Shown piece after piece: positions 55,913-63,975 of a DNA stretch of 64,000 bases (its first letter is position 1; the number at the start of each line of letters is the position of its first letter). The notes below the pieces were generated by a model, which was not told the DNA's origin, ran no database searches, and saw only the letters and a list, made by a program, of their open reading frames with translations. The DNA comes from BOG-908 sp964242595 (GTDB lineage: Bacteria; Pseudomonadota; Alphaproteobacteria; Acetobacterales; Acetobacteraceae): positions 3,695 to 67,694 of the forward strand of contig CAXTBC010000013.1 in assembly GCA_964242595.1 (NCBI GenBank), given 5' to 3'. The translations under genes were made by a program, and so were the position numbers.

Positions 55913-56064
55913 GCAAGCAGTTCTTTTTTGAAAAAAAGAACCAAAAAACTTTTGTCTGTTCGGGTGCGTCTCGTTGAAACCGGGTGTTTCACGCGTCCGC
56001 GACAGCGCCGGTAAAAGTCTTTTGCTTCTTTTCTTCAGAAAAGAAGGCCTTCCTTCCTTTTCTG
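55911..56064. repeat. Type-1 palindromic intergenic element, copy 9
   Basis: It starts in the permease stop codon and separates it from the ATPase gene of the same transporter. Left arm GTTC...GAAC; right arm CTTCTTTTCTTCAGAAAAGAAG, a perfect palindrome with a shifted base pair. If it terminated transcription fully it would split this operon. Confidence 0.88.
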
Positions 56065-56073
56065 AGGCCCATC

Positions 56074-57375
56074 ATGAACCTCCTGGAAGTCCGCAACTGC
56101 AAGCAGGCCTACCACAAGGACGCAGCCGCCGACTTCGTGGTGCTCGACAACGTGGACGTCACCATACGCGCCGGCGAGATCGTGGGCCTGCTCGGCCGTT
56201 CCGGCTCCGGCAAGTCCACCCTGCTGCGCATCGTCGCCGGCCTGCTAAAGCCGACCACCGGCGACGTGATCTGGCGCGGCGCGCGGTTGACCGGCCCGGC
56301 CGAGGGCGTGGCGATGGTGTTCCAGAGCTTTGCGCTGTTCCCCTGGTTGACGGTGCAGGAAAACGTGGAGCTCGGGCTGGAAGCGCAAGGCGTGGCCCGG
56401 GCGGAGCGCTGCAGGCGCGCCGAGGAGGCCATCGACCTGATCGGGCTGGGCGGCTACGAGGGTGCCTACCCCAAGGAGATGTCCGGCGGCATGCGGCAGC
56501 GTGTGGGCCTGGCGCGCGCGCTCGTGGTGCATCCGGACCTGCTGCTGATGGACGAGCCGTTCTCCGCGCTGGACGTGCTGACCGCCGAGACGCTGCGCAC
56601 CGACCTCATCGACCTGTGGATGGAGAGCAAGCTGCCGGTGCGCTCGATTTTGATGGTGACGCACAATATCGAGGAAGCGGTGCTGATGTGCGACCGCATC
56701 CTGGTGTTCTCGTCCAACCCCGGCCGAGTAGCGCAGGAGTTGCGCGTGCCGTTCCCGCACCCGCGTAACCGGCACGACGCGGCGTTCCGCAAGTTCGTCG
56801 ACGACATCTATGCCTTGATGACGCGGCGTGCCACCAGCGTGCCGGCGCCGGCTTCGGGCGAGGCGGCGAGTGCGCCGGCAGGCGAGACCGTGCACGCGCT
56901 GCACCCGGTCAACATCAACCTCATGGCGGGCCTGATCGAGACGCTCGCCGGCGAGCCGTATCGCGGTCGCGCCGACCTGCCGCCGTTGGCGGCCGCCCTG
57001 CAACTGGAACTCGACGAGCTGCTGCCGTTGGGCGAGACGCTCTCGCTGCTGCATTTTGCGGAACTTGAAGAAGGCGACATCAAGCTGACCGACGAGGGGC
57101 GCCGCTTCTCCAACGCGGACACCGACGAGCGCAAGGTGCTGTTCGCCACCACGTTGCGCGCGCACGTGAAACTCGCCGACACGATCCGCGGCGTGCTCGA
57201 CGAGCGCTGGAACCACCGTGCCAGCGCCGTGCGCTTCCGCGACGAGCTGGAGGACCACATGTCGCCCGATTACGCCAAGGACACGCTGCGCGCCGTGATC
57301 GGATGGGGCCGGTTTGCCGAGCTGTTCAACTACGACGAGGAGGCGGACCAGTTCTTCCTGGACACGGACGAGTAA
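56074..57375 (+). CDS. ABC transporter ATPase with C-terminal AAA-associated domain
   Basis: This 433-residue protein has an N-terminal NitT/TauT-type ATPase: Walker A GLLGRSGSGKSTLL, Q-loop MVFQSFALFPWLTV, signature EMSGGMRQRVGLARAL, Walker B LLLMDEPFSALD and H-loop VTHNIEEAV. From about residue 285 a second domain follows (INLMAGLIETLAGEP, then DERKVLFATTLRAHVKLADT), the AAA-associated C-terminal domain, which occurs in a subset of these ATPases paired with long permeases. ATG 56074 follows a GAGG site; the open frame upstream is repeat-derived. Confidence 0.93.
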   Translation: MNLLEVRNCKQAYHKDAAADFVVLDNVDVTIRAGEIVGLLGRSGSGKSTLLRIVAGLLKPTTGDVIWRGARLTGPAEGVAMVFQSFALFPWLTVQENVELGLEAQGVARAERCRRAEEAIDLIGLGGYEGAYPKEMSGGMRQRVGLARALVVHPDLLLMDEPFSALDVLTAETLRTDLIDLWMESKLPVRSILMVTHNIEEAVLMCDRILVFSSNPGRVAQELRVPFPHPRNRHDAAFRKFVDDIYALMTRRATSVPAPASGEAASAPAGETVHALHPVNINLMAGLIETLAGEPYRGRADLPPLAAALQLELDELLPLGETLSLLHFAELEEGDIKLTDEGRRFSNADTDERKVLFATTLRAHVKLADTIRGVLDERWNHRASAVRFRDELEDHMSPDYAKDTLRAVIGWGRFAELFNYDEEADQFFLDTDE

Positions 57376-57397
57376 TGTTAGGGCGTTGCTGGTTGGC

Positions 57398-57445
57398 AAG
57401 GAAGGCCTTTTCAAGGAAAGAAGTAAAAAGCTTTGCTCGTTGATA
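57398..57445. repeat. Type-1 element, single eroded arm
   Basis: GGAAGGCC...AAGAAGTAAAAAGCTTTG after the ATPase stop matches one arm of the family. The T-run side is eroded and the second arm is missing. The following 315 bases up to 57761 show no recognisable gene. Confidence 0.6.
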
Positions 57446-57761
57446 GAGCTCATCGGTTGGAGCCGACACGCGAAGCGTGTGATCAGCGTGAGGTGGCTTG
57501 GGTTGCGGACGCCTTGGAGTGTCTTCAAAGCTAGGCATGACGGGTCAGCTGGCGTGTGTTTCCGAGCACCGGAGCGGAATAGCCGTTTGAGCCATATGAC
57601 CACCGGAGCACAGGAACGCGCGCTGGATGGCCGCCAGGGCGGATTTTGAAGGCACATTTAAGCTTCGCTCGTCAATGGAGCCGCCATGGTCTTGTGACGA
57701 CCGCGGCGCCGGGCCTGAGCAGGCCGATACGCCAAGTTTGAAGAGATTGAGGCAACACGGC

Positions 57762-58499
57762 ATGCAGACTCGACACGTTCCCACGATCGACCTCCGCTAT
57801 TGGTCTGGCATCACTTTCGCCAGCATTTTTGGCACAAACCTTGGCGACTTCTACGCTCATGAGAGCGGGTTGGGGCTTGGCCTAGGTTTGCTGGTGCTCG
57901 TAGTCCTGTTCACAGCCAACTACCTGGCGGAGGCGAAAGACCGAACGGCGCACGAGGTGTACTACTGGCTGGCGATCATCATCATACGCACGGGTGCGAC
58001 GAACATCGCCGATTACCTGGCCTTTCGTGTTCGCATCCCGGCTCTGCTGCTTGCGTCCGGACTGGCGGTGATCATCGCCGCACTAGCCTGGAGCGGTTCG
58101 GCATCGCGTGGGCAGGCCGACACGAAGTTAGCCAGTCCGACGCTCGCGAAGACGAACCTGGGCTACTGGGGCGCGATGCTCGCGGCAGGGGTGTTCGGGA
58201 CAGTGGTTGGAGACATCTGCTCGCATCGTTTCGGCCAGGGACTGGCGTCGGTTGGCTTGGGGTTGCTGCTTGCGGTCCTGCTCATAACCACGAGGTCCCG
58301 TCTCGCAACCCATCTGGCGGCCTACTGGTGCGCCGTGGCGCTCGCCCGCACCGCTGGCACGTGCATCGGTGACTGGTTTGCCGAGAACAGGACGTTGCAG
58401 ATCGGCCTGCCACTCTCGACCTTGCTGACCGGAATCGCGTTTTTGGCCATCCTGACAATCTGGCGCAGTGCGCGCCGGAGCGTCCGCGTCGCTGCGTGA
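57762..58499 (+). CDS. Polytopic membrane protein with internally duplicated sequence (COG4705-like)
   Basis: 245 residues and seven to eight helices. The two halves are clearly related: first YWSGITFASIFGTNLGDFYA...WLAIIIIRTGATNIADYLAF, then YWGAMLAAGVFGTVVGDICS...WCAVALARTAGTCIGDWFAE. The repeated mark is Gly-Thr-x-x-(Gly/Ala)-Asp at the end of a helix, four times in all. This fits the uncharacterised membrane-anchored protein family often found with stress or metal genes. ATG 57762 begins MQTRHVPTIDLRYW; earlier frame is unsupported. Function unknown. Confidence 0.8.
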   Translation: MQTRHVPTIDLRYWSGITFASIFGTNLGDFYAHESGLGLGLGLLVLVVLFTANYLAEAKDRTAHEVYYWLAIIIIRTGATNIADYLAFRVRIPALLLASGLAVIIAALAWSGSASRGQADTKLASPTLAKTNLGYWGAMLAAGVFGTVVGDICSHRFGQGLASVGLGLLLAVLLITTRSRLATHLAAYWCAVALARTAGTCIGDWFAENRTLQIGLPLSTLLTGIAFLAILTIWRSARRSVRVAA

Positions 58500-58504
58500 G
58501 CGCG

Positions 58505-58564
58505 GCAGGCAAGGGGCTCTGCCCCAAACTCAGCTGGAGCCTCGAGGCCCCAGCTTCCCATCTA
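58505..58564. repeat. Type-2 GC-rich hairpin element, copy C, first part
   Basis: GGGGCTCTGCCCCAAACTCAGC, then CTGGAGCCTCGAGGCCCCAG and TCTATT correspond to the inverse of copy B up to its centre. Homology breaks at about 58564, where a transposase fragment begins; the other end reappears at 59030. Confidence 0.75.
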
Positions 58565-59010
58565 TTCTTTGACCTGTTCGCCAGCCCGCACCGAGCAGGC
58601 GGCGGGGTACCTCATGCTGCTCACGTTGTTGTCGACGCCGGACGCGCCGCCTACCCGGGTCATCGAGATGTATCGCACGTGCTGGCAGGTGGAGCTGAGC
58701 TTCAAACGGTCGAAGACGTCGGGCGGCATCGATCGCCTGCCGAGCGCAGATCCCCAACTGGCGAGAACCTGCAGCCGGCGTATTTTGATCGTCGCGGTCC
58801 TCATCGATGAGCTGGCAGGCCAAATCGTAGAGTCTTCCCCCCCTCGGCGAACCAAGCCCTGGCGACCGCACATCTTTATGGCGAGCCTGGCAGATGGCAC
58901 GACGCCTTCTGCTCCGCGTCATCATGCCCGCGCCGTCTTGCCGTAACCGGCCATTCGTCAGCCAGCTTGGCGACGCTCAAGGCGAAGACAGCTTTAATGG
59001 GAAAACCCGT
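58565..59010 (+). pseudogene. IS4-family transposase, C-terminal fragment
   Basis: The plus strand reads RTEQAAGYLMLLTLLSTPDA, PPTRVIEMYRTCWQVELSFK, RSKTSGGIDRLPSADPQLAR, then ILIVAVLIDELAGQIV and RPHIFMASLADGT. The YR-x-x-WQ-E-x-x-FKR stretch is the IS4 DDE signature around the catalytic Glu. The N-terminal two thirds are missing. The fragment sits inside a type-2 repeat. Confidence 0.8.
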
Positions 59011-59029
59011 GGCAGCTTAACCTCACGCC

Positions 59030-59066
59030 TATGGGCGCTCTGCCCCTGGCTTTCCTAGAAGGTCAA
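59030..59066. repeat. Type-2 GC-rich hairpin element, copy C, distal part
   Basis: GGGCGCTCTGCCCCTGGCTTTCCTAGAAGG matches the opposite end of copies A and B. Together with 58505-58564 it frames the IS4 fragment. It ends directly at the glycosyltransferase stop. Confidence 0.7.
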
Positions 59067-59070
59067 CACG

Positions 59071-60543
59071 TCAGGCCTTTGTTCTAGGCAAGCCGTCAAG
59101 CAGGCCTTGCCACATCTTTCCCACTGCGGCGGGCGTGAACCGGGCGAGCACGCGCGGGCCGCGGGCGCGCAGCGTGTTGGCCAGCTCGGCGTGGCCCGGC
59201 CGGTTCGTCAGCCGCTCTATGCCGGTGGCGATCGCGTCGGTGTCGTAGGGATCCACGTACAGCGCCGCATCGCCGAAGATCCAGCGGAATACCGGCAGGT
59301 CGGAGACCACGCACGGCGCGCCGGCCTGTATGGCTTCCAGCGGCGAGAAACCGAAACCTTCGTTGAACGAGGGGAAGGCGAAGCAGGCCGCGCCCCGCAT
59401 CAGCGCCTGCAACTCGTCCTGAGGCAAATGCTGCACGTGCAGGATACGGCCGCTCTCCACGCCGGGCCGCATTTCGGACAATACGCTGTCCTCCCGCCAG
59501 CCGGCCCCGCCTACGATGACCAGGCGCAGATCGGGGTCGCTACGTGCGATCACCCGCTCCCACCCGCGGATCAGGCCGGGGAAGTTTTTGCGTGGCTCCA
59601 GGGTGGACACGCACAGCACGTAGCGCATGCCCGGCGCGGGAGGCACCCAGCCGGACGGACCAACCGCCAGCTCGACCCCGCCCGCCTGGCGGCTCAGCGC
59701 CCGGAACGTCACGTGGCGGCGGATGACCGCGCACACGTCGATCCCGGACGCGGCCGTGTCGGCCGGAGCCACGGCGCAGGGGATCACCACCGCGTGTTCG
59801 GCCCGGCGGCCATCCAGGCTCACCAAGCTCTGCAGGCTCTGCGGCGAGTTGCAGACGAAGATCGCGTCAGGCGCGCAGGCGCGCACCAGGCGGGAATGGG
59901 CCAGCGCCACCTTCCAGCCCACAACGGTGTCGATATCGGTCACCGGCACCGCATCGTGGAAGCGCACGATCTGGCGCACGCCCGGGGGCAAGCGCACCGG
60001 GCGGGGCATGCAGAATAGCACCGCGTCGAACCCGTGTGCGTCAAGCCGCTTGCGCAGCGGCACCGGCGGGTGGGCGCACAGGTCGATGATGGAGCTGACC
60101 GAAAGGTCGGTGGCGAAGAAGCTCTGCGCCAGCACGCGGGCGCGCTGGTCCGGCGCCAGCGTTTTCGAGAACAGCACCCGCCACAGCGCGTTGAGTTGCC
60201 CGCCATCGGCCAAAGGCAGGAGCAGGTGGCGGCTGCGCACCACTTGCCGCAGCGTCTGCGCACGCTGCAGCATGCTGAACGGGAAGCTGCGTCGCTCCGG
60301 CCGCTCCCAGTTGCGCTCCATCCAGTGCAGCACGGCTGCTGTCAGCGCAGCACTGTCGGCACGGCCCGGCCGCACATGCGGCAGGTCGTGGCGCCCCGTC
60401 GGCATCAGCAGCCCGGATGCCTCCACCGCGGGGATGCTGCACAGCATGCTGAAGATCAGCCGCAAGTCCTGCGCCACCCCCACGTAGCCGTCCGCCGCGT
60501 GGCTGAGATCGACCAGCACGCGCGTTGAGACCGAGCGCGTCAT
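59071..60543 (-). CDS. Glycosyltransferase family 4 (GT-B fold)
   Basis: This 490-residue protein ends in a glycosyltransferase group 1 domain (about residues 290-480): YVLCVSTLEPRKNFPGLIRG, LRLVIVGGAGWREDSVL, LHVQHLPQDELQALMRGAAC and the nucleotide-sugar site PSFNEGFGFSPLEAIQAGAP. The N-terminal half is the acceptor side and is less conserved. It probably adds mannose or a similar sugar to a surface polysaccharide. No other polysaccharide genes are adjacent. ATG 60543 begins MTRSVSTRVLVDLSHAADGY, fitting the first beta strand; the longer frame is unsupported. Confidence 0.9.
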   Translation of the reverse strand: MTRSVSTRVLVDLSHAADGYVGVAQDLRLIFSMLCSIPAVEASGLLMPTGRHDLPHVRPGRADSAALTAAVLHWMERNWERPERRSFPFSMLQRAQTLRQVVRSRHLLLPLADGGQLNALWRVLFSKTLAPDQRARVLAQSFFATDLSVSSIIDLCAHPPVPLRKRLDAHGFDAVLFCMPRPVRLPPGVRQIVRFHDAVPVTDIDTVVGWKVALAHSRLVRACAPDAIFVCNSPQSLQSLVSLDGRRAEHAVVIPCAVAPADTAASGIDVCAVIRRHVTFRALSRQAGGVELAVGPSGWVPPAPGMRYVLCVSTLEPRKNFPGLIRGWERVIARSDPDLRLVIVGGAGWREDSVLSEMRPGVESGRILHVQHLPQDELQALMRGAACFAFPSFNEGFGFSPLEAIQAGAPCVVSDLPVFRWIFGDAALYVDPYDTDAIATGIERLTNRPGHAELANTLRARGPRVLARFTPAAVGKMWQGLLDGLPRTKA

Positions 60544-60778
60544 CCGCGGCGCACCCTGCCCAGGCAGGCCGGGATCGGGCTGCGGGGGACGCTCGGTCCC
60601 GCCAAGGTTGCGAGTCAGGAGCAGGGGAGCATCCGCCGGTTCACGAGGGACAGGCCTGGCGCGTCTCCTGGCCACGAGCGATCAATGCGCAACGTGCCCT
60701 ACCTGCCCCGGCTGCCGCAAGCATGCTCACCCGGGCATGATCGGGCACCGCCCTGACGAGCCATGCCGGTCCGCGGGC

Positions 60779-62023
60779 TCACAACGCCCCGCCGCGCCGC
60801 CCCGCGCTGGCGCCCAGGCGCAGGCGCAATGCGTTCAGCTTGATGAACCCTTGCGCGTCCACCTGGTCGTAGGCGCCCTGGTCGTCCTCGAACGTCACCA
60901 CCCTGGTCGAGTAGAGGCTGTGCGGGCTCTGCCGCCCCACCACCGTCACGTTGCCCTTGTAGAGCTGCAGCCGCACCTGCCCGGTCACGCTCGCCTGGCT
61001 GGCGTCGATCAGCGCCTGCAGCATCCGCCGCTCCGGCGAGAACCAGAAGCCGTTGTAGATCAACGACGCGTAGCGCGGCATCAGGCTGTCCTTGAGGTGC
61101 CCCGCCTCGCGGTCCAGCGTGATGGTCTCCATCGCCCGGTGTGCCGCCAGCAGGATGGTGCCGCCAGGCGTCTCGTAGACGCCGCGGGACTTCATGCCGA
61201 CGAAGCGGTTCTCCACCAGGTCCAACCGGCCGATGCCGTTGGCGCGGCCCAGCGCGTTTAGCCTGGTCAGCAGCGCCGCCGGGGAAAGCCGCTTGCCGTC
61301 CAGCGCCACCGGGTCGCCTTGCTCGAACTCCACGCTCAGCTCCGTGGCCTGGTCGGGTGCCGCCTGCGGGCTGATAGTACGCTGGAAGACCATCTCGTCC
61401 GGCGCCAGGGCAGGGTCTTCGAGGATCTTGCCCTCCGAAGAGGAGTGCAGCAGGTTGGCGTCCACCGAGAACGGCGCCTCGCCACGCTTGTCGCGCGTAA
61501 CGGCGATCTGGTGGGTGTCGGCGAACTCCAGCAGCTTGGTGCGGCTGGTCAGGTCCCACATGCGCCACGGCGCGATCACCCGCACGTCCGGTTTCAGCGC
61601 GTAGTAGGCGAGCTCGAAGCGCACCTGGTCGTTGCCTTTGCCGGTAGCCCCGTGGGCCACCGCATCCGCGCCCGTCGCCTCGGCGATCTCGATCTGCCGC
61701 TGCGCAATCAGCGGGCGGGCGATGGCGGTGCCGAGCAGGTACTGGCCCTCGTAGAGCGTGTTGGCGCGGAACATGGGAAAGACGAAGTCGCGCACGAAGG
61801 TCTCGCGCAGGTCCTCCACGAACACCTCGCGCACGCCGGCCTGTTCGGCCTTGCGCCTTGCCGCGTCCAGCTCGGCGCCGCCGTCCTCGGCCGACTGGCC
61901 AAGGTCAGCGGTGAACGTCACCACCTCGCAGCCGTAAGTGGTGTGCAGCCAGCGCAGGATCACGCTGGTGTCCAGGCCGCCGGAATAGGCGAGAACAACC
62001 TTCTTTATGTCTGTCGGTTTCAC
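60779..62023 (-). CDS. argG: Argininosuccinate synthase
   Basis: This 414-residue enzyme joins citrulline and aspartate in arginine synthesis using ATP. The P-loop is VVLAYSGGLDTSVILRWL; further family segments are AHGATGKGNDQVRFEL, SVDANLLHSSSEGKILEDP and ETPGGTILLAAHRAMETITL. GTG 62023 is taken as the start because it gives the normal N-terminus (KPTDIKKVVLAYSGG) after an AAGG site; the upstream ATG would add 38 residues encoded by repeat-like sequence. Confidence 0.96.
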   Translation of the reverse strand: MKPTDIKKVVLAYSGGLDTSVILRWLHTTYGCEVVTFTADLGQSAEDGGAELDAARRKAEQAGVREVFVEDLRETFVRDFVFPMFRANTLYEGQYLLGTAIARPLIAQRQIEIAEATGADAVAHGATGKGNDQVRFELAYYALKPDVRVIAPWRMWDLTSRTKLLEFADTHQIAVTRDKRGEAPFSVDANLLHSSSEGKILEDPALAPDEMVFQRTISPQAAPDQATELSVEFEQGDPVALDGKRLSPAALLTRLNALGRANGIGRLDLVENRFVGMKSRGVYETPGGTILLAAHRAMETITLDREAGHLKDSLMPRYASLIYNGFWFSPERRMLQALIDASQASVTGQVRLQLYKGNVTVVGRQSPHSLYSTRVVTFEDDQGAYDQVDAQGFIKLNALRLRLGASAGRRGGAL

Positions 62024-62044
62024 CCTTCGGCTGTAGCGAGAGGG

Positions 62045-62105
62045 GGAAAGTAAGGCAAGGAAGCAGTTGTTCGAGACGAGAAGAACCAACCGTTTGGGTT
62101 CGCTG
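62045..62105. repeat. Eroded type-1 element arm upstream of argG
   Basis: AAGGCAAGGAAGCAGTTGTTCGAGACGAGAAGAACCAACCGTTTG follows the sequence of one type-1 arm (AAGGCAAG...GTTC...GAACCAAAAAACTTTTG) with several substitutions in the A/T runs. No second arm is seen. Confidence 0.5.
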
Positions 62106-62114
62106 TGACTCCCT

Positions 62115-62921
62115 TCAACCTGCGAGGCGTGCGGCAATCGCCGCCACGTCGTTGGCCGCCGCGCTTGCGGGATGGCGGGTCAGTAGCGGCACTTGCCTGC
62201 GGATTGCGTCGCGCACGCGCTCGTCCCGCCGGATCACGCCTGCCAGCGCCGGCGCCTGGCCCAGGAACTGCGTGCAGGCGCGGGCCAGCGTCGCGAAGGT
62301 GCGCTGGCCCGCCGCCACCGAGACGGCCTGGTTCACCACCACCGCCGCCTGTGCCGCCATGCCGCCGGCCGCTCGGTCGGCGGCGTGCAGCTTCAGCACC
62401 GCATAGGCGTCGGTCAGCGACGTCGGCTCGTCGGTGGCGACGACCACGAGCAGGTCCGCCCAGGCGGCCAGCCGGCGGGTGGCCGCCTCCAACCCGGCAC
62501 CGAGATCCATCAGCAATACCGCGTGCGGCAGGACAGCCAGATCTTCCAGCAGCCACTCCAGCGTGGCAGGCGGCACCGCCGACAGCGACCCAGACCCGGA
62601 GCGGCCGGGCAGGATGTCGAACCCGCCGACGGCGAAGTGCGAGACGGCCGACGCCAGCTTCACCCGGCCGGACAGCACCGAGGAGAGGTCGTGCGCCGGA
62701 CATAGGCCGAGCTGGATGTCGATGTTGGCCAGGCCGAGGTCGCCGTCGAACAGCAGCACACCGGCGCCGGCACCCTCCGTGGCTGGGGCCATGGCGTGGG
62801 CCAAAGCGTGGGCCAACGTGATGGCGAACCAGGTCTTGCCTACCCCGCCCTTGCCCGAGGCGATGGCGATGCGGCGTGGCCCGGCCGCGGCGGCAGCCTG
62901 GCGGGCGAGCGGGCTATTCAT
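62115..62921 (-). CDS. flhG: FlhG (YlxH), MinD-like ATPase controlling flagellar number
   Basis: This 268-residue MinD/ParA-type ATPase has the deviant Walker A IAIASGKGGVGKTWFAITLA, the switch region LLFDGDLGLANIDIQLGL and LLMDLGAGLE. It partners FlhF to set flagellar placement and number. Its start overlaps the flhF stop by 8 bases, which supports FlhG over other MinD relatives. It lacks the C-terminal amphipathic helix of MinD; it ends AAIAARLAG. Confidence 0.9.
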   Translation of the reverse strand: MNSPLARQAAAAAGPRRIAIASGKGGVGKTWFAITLAHALAHAMAPATEGAGAGVLLFDGDLGLANIDIQLGLCPAHDLSSVLSGRVKLASAVSHFAVGGFDILPGRSGSGSLSAVPPATLEWLLEDLAVLPHAVLLMDLGAGLEAATRRLAAWADLLVVVATDEPTSLTDAYAVLKLHAADRAAGGMAAQAAVVVNQAVSVAAGQRTFATLARACTQFLGQAPALAGVIRRDERVRDAIRRQVPLLTRHPASAAANDVAAIAARLAG

Positions 62922-63882
62922 GCGGGTTCAGGCTCCATGCGGCGGCGTGGGCGCGCGCGGGCGGGAAAGTGGGGCGGCGCAAAGCCGGCGATTGCGGCTG
63001 GGCGCGCAGCAGCCTGGCTGCCAGGAAGTCCGGCGTGACAGGCACCAGGCCGTCCGCGGCTCCGGTGCCGACCCCGGCTTCGGTCAGTGCCAGCCCGGCG
63101 CCGTCCGGGTCGGCGGCTGCCAGCACGCTGCCCAGCCGCCTTGCCATGTCCAGCCGGGTGGGCAGCAAGTGCGCCACGCCAAGCGCCGCGAACGCCGCAG
63201 CCTGCTCGGCGGCTTCGTCCGGGTGCGCGCCGGCCTGCGCCACCAGCACCGCCACTCCGCCACAGGCACGCACCAGGGCCTCCAGCGCCTCGGTCTCCTC
63301 GGCCTCGAACGGGTTGATGCCGGCGGTGTCGATCAGCACCAGCGCGCCTTCCGGCGCCTGGGCCAGCGCCCGGCCCAGCGCGGCCGGGGTGCTGGCCGCC
63401 AGCAGGGTGAGCCCAAGCAGGCGCGTGTAGGCCGCCAGCTCCTCCGCACCGCCCGCCCGCCTGCCGTCCGCGGTGACCACCACCGGGCGCAGGCCGGCCA
63501 GCACCAGCCGGGTCGCCAGCCGCGCGACGGTCAGGGTCTTGCCGGCGCCCGGCATGCCGGCCAGCACGAGCGGCGTGCCGGCATCGAGCGGCAGGGCGGC
63601 GAATCGCAGGCCTGCCTGCAAACGGCCGGCCAGGTCGAGCCCTGCCAACCGGGCTGCCAGGGCCGCCGGAACGGCGTGGTAACCTGCATCGAGCGCGTTG
63701 GCCCGACAGGCCGGGCCGGTCGGCTGCAGCGGCGGCGGGTCGTCCTGTTCCAGCGCGGCGGTGAGTTCCACGCCGTCCGCTACGCGCTTGCTGGAGACGA
63801 TCAGCGCCTCGGGCCCCAGCTCGGCTCGGAGCTGGGCCATCGCATCGGCCATGCTGGCCGCCCGATAGAGTTTGAGACGCAT
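62914..63882 (-). CDS. flhF: FlhF, SRP-type GTPase for flagellar placement
   Basis: This 322-residue protein has a short N-terminal basic region (MRLKLYRAASMADAMAQLRA, then ELGPEALIVSSKRV, as in FlhF) and an SRP54-type NG domain. The G1 loop is LVLAGMPGAGKTLTVARLA, the G3 region LVLIDTAGINPF, and the G4-like segment LLPTRLDMARRLG; the canonical TKxD reads TRLD here. It is shorter than many FlhF proteins (about 350-480) because the linker is short. ATG 63882 is the normal start. The upstream 118 bases to the window end hold only a partial type-2 repeat. Confidence 0.92.
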   Translation of the reverse strand: MRLKLYRAASMADAMAQLRAELGPEALIVSSKRVADGVELTAALEQDDPPPLQPTGPACRANALDAGYHAVPAALAARLAGLDLAGRLQAGLRFAALPLDAGTPLVLAGMPGAGKTLTVARLATRLVLAGLRPVVVTADGRRAGGAEELAAYTRLLGLTLLAASTPAALGRALAQAPEGALVLIDTAGINPFEAEETEALEALVRACGGVAVLVAQAGAHPDEAAEQAAAFAALGVAHLLPTRLDMARRLGSVLAAADPDGAGLALTEAGVGTGAADGLVPVTPDFLAARLLRAQPQSPALRRPTFPPARAHAAAWSLNPHE

Positions 63883-63939
63883 GGGGTGACTCTACGGGAG
63901 GAGCGTTGCCGAAACGTTACGGTGTGGTTGGGCAGTTGA

Positions 63940-63975
63940 GAGAAGGCCAGGGGCAGCGCCCCATAGGCGCGAACT
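63940..63975. repeat. Type-2 GC-rich hairpin element, partial copy D
   Basis: GGCCAGGGGCAGCGCCCCATAGGCGC resembles the end of the type-2 element, with a short hairpin GGGGCAGCGCCCC. It lies upstream of flhF near the window end. Confidence 0.45.

Noticed and set aside
59107..60018. Plus-strand frame of about 300 codons over the glycosyltransferase
   Set aside because: It is a shadow frame; the minus strand has clear GT4 motifs.
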